Shown here one piece after another: positions 25,168-58,877 of a DNA stretch of 64,000 nucleotides (positions are counted from its first letter, which is position 1; every line of letters begins with the position of its first letter). Under the pieces are notes generated by a model. It made no database searches. It had not been told where the DNA came from and was given only the letters and a program-made list of their open reading frames with translations. The DNA is taken from contig NC_133931.1 in assembly GCF_031877795.1 (NCBI RefSeq), forward strand, positions 25,790,264 to 25,854,263. The letters run 5' to 3'. Source of the DNA: Strix aluco (Eukaryota; Chordata; Aves; Strigiformes; Strigidae). Both the position numbers and the translations under genes were made by a program.

Positions 25168-28100
25168 TCATTAATTCAAAATAAATTATGTATCATCTAT
25201 AAACATACATTACTAAATTTTTGCTGCCATTTATTTCTATTCATTCTATAGGATCCAGCACACCTAAGAGTATAGTTTGTATTTGGAAAATTATTACACC
25301 TGCTTGCTAACCTTTGAGCAATTAGTTCTTGGAAAACCCACCACAGTCAACTAAGCAGCTGACTAGAGCCAAGGATGAACTGCAGAAACTTGCTGTTAAT
25401 CATTTCTGAACACCTTGATTCTCTAAACAGAACCCAGGCCAAAGAGTGTTTTACCTTCAGTTGGGTCATCGTGGGCTTAGAATTTTACTCTTGGCATAGG
25501 AAAAAAAAAAAAACTTAGCAGCAAACAGACCACAGCTGCAATGGAAATAGCCAAGTGACAAATATTCTCACACCATTTTTATGGAACTGCATCTAACACT
25601 CATTAAAATGATGTATTATGGTTCTTATTTTCCATGTAACATTAATGAGAAGAGGCAGTCAAAGAACTTAATTTAGTAATTGGCTTTAAGCATTTCCCTT
25701 TTAAAATAAAAACATGTAAATGTATGGACATTTTCTTTTTTTGCTGTGAAAAAGCACAATGTTTGTCTATCTCATGTATTATAAACAACATGTCCAGTAT
25801 AACAGGACCATCTGTAATTTTATATCATTTTAAAATATTTTGTCAAGCTTATGCTAGTAGCATGAATTTCTGGCTGTTAGATATCTTCCAAAAAAATGTG
25901 TTGCAAAGGTTTTGAGAGTTGCATTAAAATTACATATACTGTTGCATAATGAAGAGCTTGCACTGATGTGTATTATCATGAGAGCAAGTATCTGTACACA
26001 TACCATAGAAACTAAACCTGGGGACTCAGATTCAAGACCTCAGACTGATTCCCAACCTCTCTGGGTTAAAATTGCTTAAGTGTGTTCTGTAAATTTAGCC
26101 CCAAGCTGTGAACTTGAATCCAGATGGTTATCTGTAGGTTTTGTCTCAGTCTTTGGTTGAGCTTTGTCCATGTACAACTATTAACAGAGTTTAACATTTT
26201 AACCTACCTTAAAAGCTAAATTGCAAATTAGTAGGTTATTTTTGAAGTGAGATCAAAATAGATGGCAAAGCAGTGCTGCTTCTTTCTGCCCCTCTGTTGT
26301 ACATACCATACAGATGAGACTCAGCAATAACCATTTAACACTGTATCTTAACAAATAACAGAGCCAGAAAGGCTCAAGCCAAGCTCATTTTCTGATGGAC
26401 TGCTTCTCTGACACTGACAGAAAGGGATCGCTGGTTCTGACACAATAAAGATTTCTGCTCACCATCTGTATATTTAAAAGCTCTTTGGAACTACTCGAGG
26501 GCAATTTCCAATCAGCCAAGGGAAAACTAACTAATCCATTATTTTTGCTCTGAGTTTTCATATTATAAGAATTTATCATAAGTGAGAGGCTGCACTCATT
26601 GTACACCTAAGGTATGAGAGAATTTGGCAAAGAAGAAGCCACAAGAAGCATAGCCTTTCCTTAGAAATAATGTTTATAATAGAAATTTGCACAAACATAG
26701 AACAACCTTTTATTTAGTGTTCATCCCATTTTCATTGCAGAAACTCAGTTCTCTTCCAAATAGTGTTCTTTTTCCTCAGTTTCCACAGCCAAACTGCTAG
26801 CCAACAGCCTGAGAAGAAAGGGCTCAGAAGCTGAACCAGAAATAACTGTTCGTTTCCTAGGGATGGATGTGTCTCATTTTGTCCCTCAAATATACATGTC
26901 ATTTTTAACTTTAGCTTTCATGAAATACTCCATAATGCTGAATTCTAAACTTGCACTGTTGAAAGCAAAAGATGATTCTCTACTCCTTATTAGAAGTCAA
27001 TCTGGTAAAATAGATTTTTTTAAGGGAAAAACCTCAATAGGTGCTAAGTTTTGTACTTTTTGGCTTCCCAACTGCCATAAAGGCATAGCATTTTTGCAGT
27101 TCAAAGCATATTACCTTACTAAAAGTTTAGACTATAGGATTTGTTAACTATACAAATCATATGAATCTAGCTTTGTGGACGGTTCTACAAAACATTGAAG
27201 GAGTTCAGTCCCATGTGTTCATTTCTGAATAAACCATTCACCAGAATTTGGAATTCCATCCTTAAACTGTCCTGGTTGGAGCTCTGGTTTAAGACGATGA
27301 ACTCCCATGTTCAGCTTGGGCAGTAACAAGCAATAGCTCAATTAAGAAAGTGTGGATGGACAAATCTTTAGGGTGTTTTTACATCTCCCGACGTTAGAAG
27401 ACAACAAACAGATGTTATACTGGATTTGAATCTCTGGGGATTTTTAAGCAATGATAACAGTGTCTGACCATAAACTGGCAGGGAAGGAGTTTCAGACCTC
27501 TATCCCTCCAGGAATGGTTTGCAATGAAGCTTCCCAACAGACTGAGGCCCAAACCCATGTCTTAAAGGCACATAAATGCCTAGTTCCCGGTCTCAGAAGC
27601 GGACACTGGAGCTTGTTGCTCTCCTCTCGGAGGTGACAAATACAACGACTAAGCCTGTACGGTCATGGTCCCTCTCGCCTCTTTCCAAATGCATTGTGAA
27701 TCCTGTGCTGCATCGTGGAATAACCCCTGGAAAAAGCTGAGTCGCACAAAGCAGCCTATTTACATCTCCAGAGCTTCAGGTTAGCTGTCTCCTGGTGGAT
27801 AAGGCACCCTTCTAAATGATGAGGCCTTGAAAGTGCAACAAAATAGAGGGAAGATGGGTTGGGGTCTCCGTTCCTGGGATGTCTGTGAAGGACAGCAGCC
27901 ACGGCTGTATTCTGGGAAAGTCCAGCCATGCTGTTATGTCTTTGGCTTGCCAAGGGGCTCAAGAGGCCTCGGAAGGACATAGTATATCCAGAGCCTGTAT
28001 GACATGGTAATGAGAGAAACATCAAACTACCCATACTGGGACAGCTTGGAGCCTGCTCAGAGACAGCTGCAGGCACCTCAAGAACTTGAAAGACAGAGGT

Positions 28101-28351
28101 CTGTAAAGATTAGTGGCAGCTGTTAAGGCAGCAGTTACTTGCACTGTGACTTCAGATTCATGGGGTGAATTTCTCCTCTGCCCCACATTAGTTGCTTATG
28201 TTCATTTACACTACACAAAAAGCAGTATTTGCAGGCAAGCAGATTTCATGCAACTTCTGTAGCTACAGTTCAGACCTCTCCATTTCCAAACATTGCATCT
28301 GTTATGGAGCCCCTTATGCATGTCCACCGTTGGCCCAGCTTTCCTATGGAG

Positions 28352-28411
28352 TTTGGTTTGTTTGGGTTTTGGGTTTTTGGGGGGGGGATGTTGTTAGGGT
28401 TGGGGTTTTTT
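28352..28411 (+). repeat. G/T-rich tract with G-quadruplex potential
   Basis: At least five G-runs of three or more (GGG, GGG, G9, GGG, GGGG) are separated by short T-rich loops, including a telomere-like TTAGGGTTGGGG piece. It lies in intergenic DNA. Confidence 0.75.
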
Positions 28412-29901
28412 TAGTTAGAGTGAAAATATCTGGAGGAGTCTGACTGTATCTGGGAATCTTTAGATTTGTGCAGAGTAAAAACAGCAGCCAACCTTTGCTT
28501 GGCTTTTTGGTTAGAACAGAGAGACCAGCCTTCTAAACCAGAATGCTGTATGCAAAGACTTTGTTAAAGGAACATGGTCTTTCTGATACTGAAGAAGCCC
28601 AAAAGTTATATCTTAACTATTTTTCTTTCTCCTTTATTTAATTGTATGCTTATTTAGGCATGGCAATCTAAACAGGATTTAGGTCTAGGATGTCCGAGAC
28701 CACAATGTCTTGCTCTGCCTGGGGTAACTAAAGGAGGTGTGAAATTACAAAATCTAAGCTTTCACGCTTCAGCCTTAAGTGATTATATGCAGTAATATGT
28801 CAAAGAACAACATCTAGATACACTCTAGCAAAACTAGACACACGCTCTGAATTTTTAAGCATTTGAGATTTTAGGGTTTTTTAAAAACTATAGACTGAGA
28901 GAAGTCTAAACAATCTCCCCATCCCAGCCCCAACATTTTGGCTTTGATTCTCCAAAGCACTCTGATTCTGGCATAGAAAACCATATGAGATGGATCAGCA
29001 CACAAAATTTCTCCTCCCTATTACAGCCCCTCTCTCGCTGGCACAGATTATAAACTGAGCAGCAGTAGACAGCAAACCTGACAACAGTCACTATATGACT
29101 GAGAGTAACCTGTGGAAATATTGCCCTCCTTGCTCCACTGGCAACCCAGTAGGATTTAAAACATCCTTTATGTTGCTTTAAAATAATCCTGGAGAATAGC
29201 TGTAAATCCCGAAAAACTGAAAGCAAAAATTATTTTGAGTCCTTTCTGCCATCTTCCTAAACTATAATAAATTATAAATTTCAAATCTCTGACAATAAAA
29301 AAAAATCCTGTTATTTAATGCATAACATAATCCATTTATGCATAACATTTCATCCATAAAATGGGTAACTGGATGCTACTGCTATAGATTATTCTGCTAA
29401 TAGATGGACTGGTACTTTAATTACTTCCCAGGGTCCCTTTCAGCCCTATTTTTATGATGCTGTACTGAATATCTGAGTGAATCATCAAGATGTTTGCATA
29501 ACAGATCTGTATGCCCAACTGACCTGATTTGTTCCTACTAAGATACTGCCCATAGGGAAAAGCAAACAGAAGACATGCGTTTGTGGCTACCTGGGAAAAG
29601 GAGATCTTTCAACCTATTAGAACAAGTTGTCAGTAAATATGAAGGTTAAGTGGGCATACCAATTCATTAGGTGCTTAAAGAAAAAAATGTTTAGGCTGAT
29701 GAACTAGAACTGAGCTAACTTAATAAAAGGACAAATCAGTTAGAGATAAGCTAACAAAAATGCCCTGTCTTGTTACACACTGCCTACCTGCAACTTGAAA
29801 TAAGTTGTGCATTTTGTGCATTATGTAAAAAAAAAAAAAAGCATTTCTGTTTTTAGGCAAATTCCAACCTTCTGGATAGTGACTGACAGTTGGAGCTTTA
29901 C

Positions 29902-29919
29902 TTTTTTTTTTTTTTTTTT
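29902..29919 (+). repeat. Poly(T) run, 18 T
   Basis: Uninterrupted T run in the intergenic region, followed by AATTATTATT. No retroposon body is recognised. Confidence 0.85.
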
Positions 29920-31624
29920 AATTATTATTCCTTTGGAGTCTTCAGGTTAATAAAATAGGAAGTCTGAACAGCCTGAGTAAGAAGGGAGTGTGCTGAGCCT
30001 AAGATGCACAGAGCAAATTAATCCTCAGCTCCAGACAGCAGTGCTTGAGTATCTGCTCCTAGACCTTACAGCAGGTTATACAGGAGTAGCTACCAATTAC
30101 AAGTTGCCTTCCACTGCTGACTTGACAAAAAAAGCTCAACCACTTACTACTGCACAATTTAAGGTTTCAAAAGTCTCCCCTCTAGTATGAAGAAAGAAAA
30201 CCTGTATCCTCCTCTAAAAATACTCTCAGATTTTTTATTCATGAAACAGAAATGCACATCTATCCTGCCTTTCTGACTTGTGCAGATACAGAGGGGCCTA
30301 TCCTAGAACAGGGAAACGAAAATATCCATAGATTAACCCACTGAATATAGAACATGCCCCTGTTGGAGCAGAATGCTAAATACCCTTTGGTTCAGCTGAG
30401 AACATAAATCAGTGGATGATTATATGCGAGTTGTTGCCTGTCTATAAAGGTAAATACCAATCGATGTATAGCCTGAAGCATAAAGGACTGCTTGTATATT
30501 TTGTCCTAATTTATATATCTGTGAATGTTATTTATCACAATTTTTTACTGGATCAACTTCAATGGATTCAATGTGGTTGAGGGTCAGCCACATTTAAAAA
30601 AAAAAATCTGTGGACTTAGAGCAAGATTCATGAAAGCTGAAAAAAAGATGGAGATGTTTTGAGATAGACAAATGTTTTGAGAATGCACAACTGTGATCAG
30701 CAACACGATGGAAAACAGGTTCTGAGAACATTCAGCATAACACTGCATCCCCTTCTAAATCCTTTTATAACTACACCTTTGTAGTTCTTAACCTGGCATC
30801 AGAACAGTAAGGAAAAAAATTCCTATTTTGGGAGACTGCTCATACTCATCTAAATGGTTCCTCTTGTATCTTCCTTCGAAAAGCAGACACAAATGTGTTT
30901 TTGAAAAACACAAAGACAAAAGTGCACAGCCTTCCCCCTCTGCAGTATAGCAGTTCCTATGTTTATGGCTGGAAAGCATTTTCTGGCACTGTTGAACGTT
31001 CTGACACTAGAGAGGACCAAAATAAGATACAGATATTCAGATGCTAAGCTGCCAGAGAAATGGGGACAATCTGGAGGATGCATTTCTCCAAAGCGATGAC
31101 AGAGATTTTTGCATTCTTCCTTGAAAATTAATCTTTTCTTTGGTTTGATTTTCTAAAACTATTAAATGGCTAAGTGGGAAGCCAATTCAACTGTAAAATC
31201 ACTAGTCAAGTGATGTCTGATGTATTTCAATTCATTCAGGACTTTTGATCCCATAGCTGTTACCTACCATGGACAAAATATGATCTGTTACAGGACTAAC
31301 ACAATTCTTATGTTTTGCTAGCTTAAACCTACAAGTCTAAGTGGAAAGACACTGTGGAACAGACTCCAGTGAACTGCTCTGAAGAGAAAGATGGAGATAC
31401 AATTCTGTGCTTAACCAAAAGCAATCAAGACCATAAAGGTCTTGCACACTGAGGTCACTGAGGAGAATACCCACTAGACTGCTGCTTTACATGGACCAGA
31501 CTAACTATACATGGAAATTATTTTCAAACATATAATTAGCAGCTAGCAACAGATTTACTAGTTGCTTTTCTGATAGGAACGACCAATAGGTTAGCACCAA
31601 TATGAGAAAATATTTTGTCAGATC

Positions 31625-31677
31625 CAACAAAAAAAACCATAAAACCAAAAAACCCAAACTAAAACCAACAACAAAAA
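31625..31677 (-). repeat. A/C-rich (minus-strand G/T-rich) tract
   Basis: A runs are broken by CC and CCC. On the minus strand this is a T-rich tract with GG and GGG, of the same kind as the two tracts in NDUFAF6 intron 6. Confidence 0.65.
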
Positions 31678-33786
31678 GGAGAAATAGGACAAATTTTTGT
31701 AGGATGTAGAATTATAAATCATCAGAACTGATGAACGGAATTTCTTATATGGCACCGAATGCTATCGAGAAATAAGAGATACTGCTAGTGAAAGCAGACA
31801 AATTAAGACTACCTTGTTTGACAGGTATTTAATGCCTCCATTCACAACATTGCCCCTAAGGGCAGAATCAGGCTCGACCATCCAAGAGAGAGAGCTGTTC
31901 CCTGAAGGATACAAAGGAGACACAGATTGCTTATTCAAGCAGCCTCCTGTCATTTGCAATTCAAAGTGCTGCTTTACTTTCTGAGGTCACTCAAACTCTC
32001 TTGTGACTGAAGTCATAACTTGAATTTATTTATTCCATATCCTGTTTACTAATTCACTGATAAGTCCCTCTCACCATGCTAACCACTGCATCACATGGCT
32101 TCTTTTCTACACTAGAACAAATCAGCCCTTCCATTGATGCCTTTGTAAGCACATTGTCAAGTTTGTTCCACTTCAACACGGAAGCAAAGCAAAGCACTGG
32201 CCTTGTGGCGTGGAAGCAAGATACCATTGTAGCAACTCAATGTACTGGTCATACTGCATGGTTTCCCTTCTCTTCCTCCTTACTGTACTGCACTCCTGCC
32301 AAAAGTTAACTTTACAGGAGAATGATTCCTTTCGAGAGGACAGACAGGGCTGCCTCTATTGTCCTGAGTCAGCGCACCTGGAACAAAACAAGGACCAACT
32401 GCAGAAAGAGACATTTGTAATACTTTTTCCAGAACATAAAATAAACAGAGTGAATGCACAGCTGGCCTGGTAGCAGCAACGGAGCCTAAGCCTTTGCTCT
32501 TCATTTGGCAGGAAGAGCTGTGGTGCCTGCATAGGAAGGAAATATTTTCTTTTCACCAGACCTCTTTGTCACATTCAAGAACACCAACGATAAGATAAGG
32601 CAGCTGACTTGAGAAGTGGACAGAGCCTGTTAAGATTTTACTTTCAGAAAATAGCCAGTATACTCCCCATCCAGTATACACTGATTTTTCTAGGTTCATA
32701 TCAACCTTGATTATTACACCTCTAGTAATACAGATCCCAAGCTGAACAAATTCAGAGAAATGTCTTACTGGGGAATAGGAAACTGCAGAATTAACCAAGA
32801 TCTGTATCACAAACCAACTTCAAACATGTAAAATAAAATCACCAAGTGAAGGATTTAATGTTGGGTTCCTAAGATTTCTGCCATGCTGACCATTTCTGTG
32901 ATTAAAGAAGCCACGAATCTTGTTCTCAGAAATTCATTATGTAGCATTGTACACTAAAATACAGGATGCTGTTATACAACCAAGCATCTGGGGAGATTAA
33001 CCCTGATTAAAAAAAAAAATCTCTAGGAAAAGCAGCTATTTAATAGAACAAGGATGACGGCAGAATAAACTACTGGATTTGTGCAACTGAATCAAGCTGG
33101 ATGTTAGGAAGTATTATTTTACCAAACAACAAATCAAACAGAAGTATTTACCTTGATCCTAAGAGATGCTGAGTTGAGTACAAATCTCCCAGTCATTTCC
33201 CACCAAAAAAACAAAGCAGTATCTTTACAGAGAGGGAGGACTAAAATGACCTGTAACATTCAGGAATATGTTCCTTTACAGTACTGAAGAAAAGGAATTC
33301 AGGGAAGCCACACAGGAGGGTGTCCTGATCAACATGGTGAATATGAACAAAGGCGCAGTCGAACCCACATTGCAATGACAGCTGCAGGCAACAACAGAGA
33401 GACGAGAGGCCAGGAGGAAGATACAGCCAAGCTAAGAATAGAGTGAAAAAGCCTTTGGCTGAGCTGGAGATAAAAACTGCATAAGGGTTCTCCTCCTATG
33501 TTGTAAAGCTATCCTCCCACTACCTATGGTCACTTCAATGCTCAATCTCAACACACAGTTAAATAATTTCTGTACTACAACTCTATTTCACCATTCTGAA
33601 ATTCTGCATAAACACTACATAATTAAAACAGCTAATGCTTTTCCTGACAGTTTTCTTGCATTCAAATATATGTGCTCATAACTTCATTAGTACTTGCAAG
33701 AAGTCTGCTCCTTGCACTGAACAGAATTACTTAGATGATTTATAAGGCATTTACTGTAACTGCTTTTGGTCACAAACAAAGCAGTC

Positions 33787-33802
33787 TTTTTTTTTTTTTT
33801 TT
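33787..33802 (-). repeat. T16 run (A16 in NDUFAF6 sense)
   Basis: It lies about 330 bp past the NDUFAF6 stop, probably inside the 3' UTR. In the sense strand it is an A16 run, which could cause internal oligo(dT) priming and a false 3' end in cDNA data. Confidence 0.8.
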
Positions 33803-34129
33803 CAGTAAAGTGTCAGAACTGTCAGAAGTATCCATTAGCACAGAATTTGTCCAAGAAGAATTCTTATCATATTGATGTTATTACAGGAAAGACAAGTAGT
33901 CCCAGACAAGGACATATGACTTGGCAGACATGTGAAGCAGAGGTATCAGCCTAATATTCCAAGAACAAACTTAACTACTGCCAGCAAGCTGACAGCTACA
34001 GTTCATGCGCATCTGCTATTTCCCATGAACTGCACTTTGCAGAAGTGTGAAGTTAGACACTTAACAATTCTATCAAGTTAAGACATCAAAGAAAAAACTC
34101 AGCACTCTGAACCCATTTTAGAAAAAACT

Positions 34130-54409
<20,280 letters not shown>

Positions 54410-57400
54410 GCTGCCCGCCGCTCCGCCCCTCCCGCCAGGCGCCCCGGCCCCGCGGCGCCGCTCCGGTGTAAACGCTTAACGGAGAAGGTACCGGTAGATG
54501 GCACTCGAGAATGCGCGGTTTCAGTCTGGGAGCCGTACGGCCTTTTGTTGTCCTGCAAATGGCGTCCGTCGCGCCGCCTTTGCCTCAGTTTCCCCCGGCT
54601 CCCGAGGCGGGCACTGGTGGGGGTGGTGGTTCGAGGCGGATTTCTCCGTTCCCGGGGAAACCAGCCACATGGGTTTTTAAACCGGGAGCCCAAAAAGCCT
54701 GAGGAATCTGAACTGTAAAAATCTCCTAGCTATGGGCAGTGTGTCATAGGAGACGTACAGGAGTGTCTGTGGGACTGGGAAAAGGCCTCAGGGCCAGATT
54801 GCTGTATGAGGGAGTGGAGCAGTTCTGCCTGGGCAGCAAAGCTGACCCCAGGGCGCAGTCCTTGGTAAAATGTTTAAGTTTTGCAACAGAGGGCCAATTT
54901 CCTCCTCTTGCCTCAGAGCGGGACTCCTTGTACTGTACAGGCTGGAGTTTATTTAGAGACAGGATGGTCCTGTTAGTCCTGTAGTCAGAGACAGAGTGGC
55001 CGTGCTCCCTCAAAGTTTGGCCTATATGGGGATAAGCCAGCAAATTCATACAAAAGTGCTACCCATGCTTAAGAGCAGTTTCATCTTAAAACTAGTTTTT
55101 ACTAGAAGTACCAGCAGTCTGGCTTTCTTTCTATCCCCAGCCTTGCCATCTTCTTCCTTGGTGCCAGCTTTGACCTTCATTTTATAGTACAGTGAGTTGA
55201 TTCACAGAGTTAAACCAGCAGAAACACATCCACAGCTTGCTTTTGGTTTTCCTGAGTTCATTTTCTGCCAGTTTGGTGGCCTGAATCAGTTCAGTGCATG
55301 GTCAGCTGAGCATCAGCGCCAGCACGGGGCATTAGCACGAGCAAGGGGCTGTGGGCTGGAGACAGGGTATGATCTCTCGGGTTGTGGACAGTAATACCGC
55401 TGTTCATTTAAAGTGAAGCCGTGTGGTAAATACAGGGAGAGTTTTGAGTGGGTGGTGACATTCAGGTGACAAGTCATCTGTTTGGAAATGAGAGCAAGCC
55501 TTTATTTTGTGTCATAGAGATAATGAGAAGAGGGAGGGTAGGGATCTCACTTAAGCATTATTTGTTTTATTGATTAGCAGCTCTTACGGGTTTACCCTAG
55601 GCCTTTCTTCTTCCCTTTCCCTCATCTCTAAGGTTCTCTTTGTCTTGAAACTCTGGACCTTGTTTTAAACCCTTGCTATGCCTTGAGCAGGATTTATTGT
55701 TTGTCAGGGCACCCAAAGGAGGTCATTTAGTTGGGTGGAGGCTGAAACTACTGTTGTTTAAGTTTTCAGGGAGAACCCCTAGATAAATCAATCCAGCTCT
55801 TTCAGCTGCTGCCAATTCCTGGCAGAAGGGTTACATAAACATACTCTAAATCTCAAGGGTATTATAAATAAATCTTATAAAATATTAACTTTTGTTAATC
55901 TCTGAATGAACCAAAATGGTGCTAAACTGATTTAAACCCTTAGTAAGAAAAGAATAAACCAGGGGTCATATAAAAAACAATAATCCTGACCTCTTTCTTG
56001 GTGTGCTGACATTTGTTTCTTGTTGTTCTGTACCTTTACTATTCTCATTAAATTACTTTTTTTTCTCTTTAAACAAATATTTCACGTGTCGTGTATAGTT
56101 ACTGAAAAGCTTCTTCAAGTCTGTATAGATTCTAGTAAGCCTTTTGTGCTGCCAGCTCAGTGGGAGTAATGATTTGGCTTAACGTTTTAGTGAGATTTTA
56201 ACACTGTATATGAAAATCTAAGATTAGTAAGGAGTGTCTACAAACTTTTTTTAATGATCTCTTTGTGATAAAGACCACATTTCATCACTTTTTTAATGTC
56301 TCTCTCAGAAACTGAAAGGTGATTGCCTGTCTCTCTGGTACGTTCTTCTCACTGAAGTATTTTGTCCCGCTGACTCCTCAGATAAAACTCTGAAATCCTT
56401 GGGCAGAAATGCTAGTGACAGCAATGGCTGGTTTAGGTAGAGATAATTCAGTTATTGCTCTAACCTGGAATTCCTGGAAAAAAACAAGTTTTTTGTCAAG
56501 AAATACCAATCAGTTACAGCTGACCCTTGTTAAAAGAACATCCAGATACTATTTGTCAACATATAAATGAGAAAAGAGACCCTAAGCTATCCCATGATGG
56601 CCAAACAGAGGCTGAAGTTTAGAAGGTCTACATATATTCATGTGCTTGTACCAAAATAAGTCTTCACACAGAGGAGAACAGGGTAGAGAAAGACCCGCCT
56701 CAGAATGTCCAATGACTGGAGGCTGAGGTGTTCACTGGGATATGGGAGGCTGGCACTAGGATCCCCTGTCTGTAGCAACGAGAGCAGAAATATAAACAGT
56801 GATCTGACAGTTCTGTTCTCTACATTCACATGGGCAAGGATATATTCTCCCTTTCTCTCATTTTTCTCTTCTGAATAATCCTGGATTCATTCCAGTATCA
56901 GAGTTAAGGAAAAATCTGTATGTAGTAACAATAGTGTTTCCTGTCCAGTTCCATGCCACAGCAAACAGGCGCATGCAGTTATTTTTACCTGGACTGCTAA
57001 AAATATTCAACCAAAAATTTTTGCTTAAAGGAGTACACTAAGAAAACATGTCTAACTGAAGTCATTTCAGTCCTGGCCACAGAATAATACATTAAAGCAT
57101 GTGGTAACAAGCACTGGGCCACTTTAAAATGCAGTTTTCCCATTTTCCATGGTTTAAACATCTAAGTCTTTAATTACAAAGTAGATGGAAAGTTCCAAAA
57201 GGACGTTGCAGTGAAGGGGTTTCATCATTGTTGGTGCTGCATTTGTTTGTTATTTGTAGGTTTTTCTGTAGATAAATTGCTAGTAAACATTCATTTGTTT
57301 CTTGTTACCATTGTGCTCTTTCACTCCCCAGTTTCAAACACAAATAAAGGTTGTAAAAGGTGCTATGCTAACAGCAGTGGGAAACAAAGACCTTGGTGAT

Positions 57401-58286
57401 TTATGGAGGATGAGGACCACTGCATGCTTCCTTGGCTGTGTGCTGCAGGACTGAGCTGGTGTGACTGTCCTTCAGAGTGAAAGGAAACAGCGATTTTTGC
57501 TTACCCACCAGCACCATTGCCAACCGTGGGCATACTCCACTGCACTCAACAGGAATTGCTGCTCATCTGATATTCTCAAGCCTTCTGTGGTTTTACCTCA
57601 GATTCAGTTTTACTCCTATGGAGTGAGATGGATCTGACAACTCGCTCTACATACACCATGAAGTAAAGGCCAGATATTACCAACTTTCAGTTACTCCTGA
57701 TTCAGACTGTAGACTTATGAGTGAAACAGTGGGTATTCAGGTCATACAACTTTTGTTGCATGATACCTTTTGATACCTATCTTTTGTTCAGATAGTCTCT
57801 TATCTCTTTTTAGCCAGTGGATTAAAATAGGACTTCTACAGAAAGTAATTCAGAATAAGGACATAGCTTCAGCACTCAGATCATGCTAATTAACCTCGGT
57901 CTCCCTACTAGTTGTAGAGTACTGACCCTCTCTCACCAGGAACCTCTCCACAGCTGTGCCACATTCTTTGAACACTCAAACAGGCAGAAGCAGAACTTGG
58001 GGCCAAGTTTTCAAGGGCTTAGTGCATCCTAACTGCCCAGCTTCCACGTTGACATCAAAATAAGACCTTCAGAATTAAGAAGCCTTTGCTATTAATCTGA
58101 GTTCTTTTGAAAATCCTGCTTTCTGTGGGGACAACGTACTCTCTTCAGAATTTTGTCTCTAGTTTTTCAAGAGCCATCTTAAAACCTCCATACGGTCGTG
58201 AGAGGAGATGACTTATCTGACTGCCCTTGCACAGAAGCGCAGGCCCACGCAAACACAGTTTGGTTCCATGTTGTTGCCTGGGGTGA

Positions 58287-58430
58287 CATGCATACAATAT
58301 CAGATGCAAATACGGTGAGTATTTGAATGGAATCCACAAAGTGTGTGCTTTTAAGATAAAGTAGAGCCAAGTCCTGCTGCTGCTGCTGCTTTGGATGCAA
58401 ATATATTTGTAATGAACTCTTGGTTTTGTA
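58287..58430 (+). repeat. Diverged local duplication, copy A
   Basis: It shares CATGCA, ATGGAATCCAC, AAGTG, TGCTTTT, AGAGCCAA and TATTTGT in the same order with copy B, at an offset of 444-447 bp. It contains a (CTG)5 stretch at about 58375-58390 that copy B lacks. Confidence 0.7.
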
Positions 58431-58730
58431 TGTATCCCTTATCTTGCACCTGTTATCATCTTTGTTGTAAAAAGCTTAGGGGTAAGCTTTCCAAATGATA
58501 CACCCCATCTGTGCTACCTGTATAAATAGTGTTAGCAAGAAACATGCAAACTGAAAAGCCGCAAGTTCTTGACAGACGGGTATCAGCACTGTTTCTCTGG
58601 CTAGCAAGGGCATGATCTTTGTGTTCTTTCATCAAGTTGCCAACCTTTACTTGTTTGAAATTCTTGTGAAGTTACTGGGAGGGAGAAGAGAGAGAGGGGG
58701 GAAGCTGAGGGTGTGCAAACTCGGTTTTGG

Positions 58731-58877
58731 CATGCAGGTGAGATCAGCTGCACATATAACAAGGATTTCAATGGAATCCACCAAGTGAATGCTTTTTTAC
58801 CAGAGCCAAAATAGAACTAAATGTTGTGCCTGCTGTGTTGGAGGCAGGTGTATTTGTTGTGAATGCTGCTCTTATTT
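58731..58877 (+). repeat. Diverged local duplication, copy B
   Basis: Partner of the copy at 58287-58430. The first 44 positions align without gaps and about 30 are identical, so the event is old. I do not recognise a repeat family. Confidence 0.7.

Larger units (their letters stand above)
23161..34129. other. Intergenic region between PLEKHF2 promoter and NDUFAF6 3' end
   Basis: About 11 kb, mostly AT-rich. The right part, from about 33 kb, must include the NDUFAF6 3' UTR, but I find no convincing canonical AATAAA close to the stop; weaker candidates on the minus strand are TATAAA (33739-33744) and ATTAAA (about 33038-33043). Low-complexity tracts lie at 28352-28411, 29902-29919, 31625-31677 and 33787-33802, and a small palindromic cluster at 25145-25167. 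Open frames up to 106 codons carry no recognisable motif. Confidence 0.5.
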
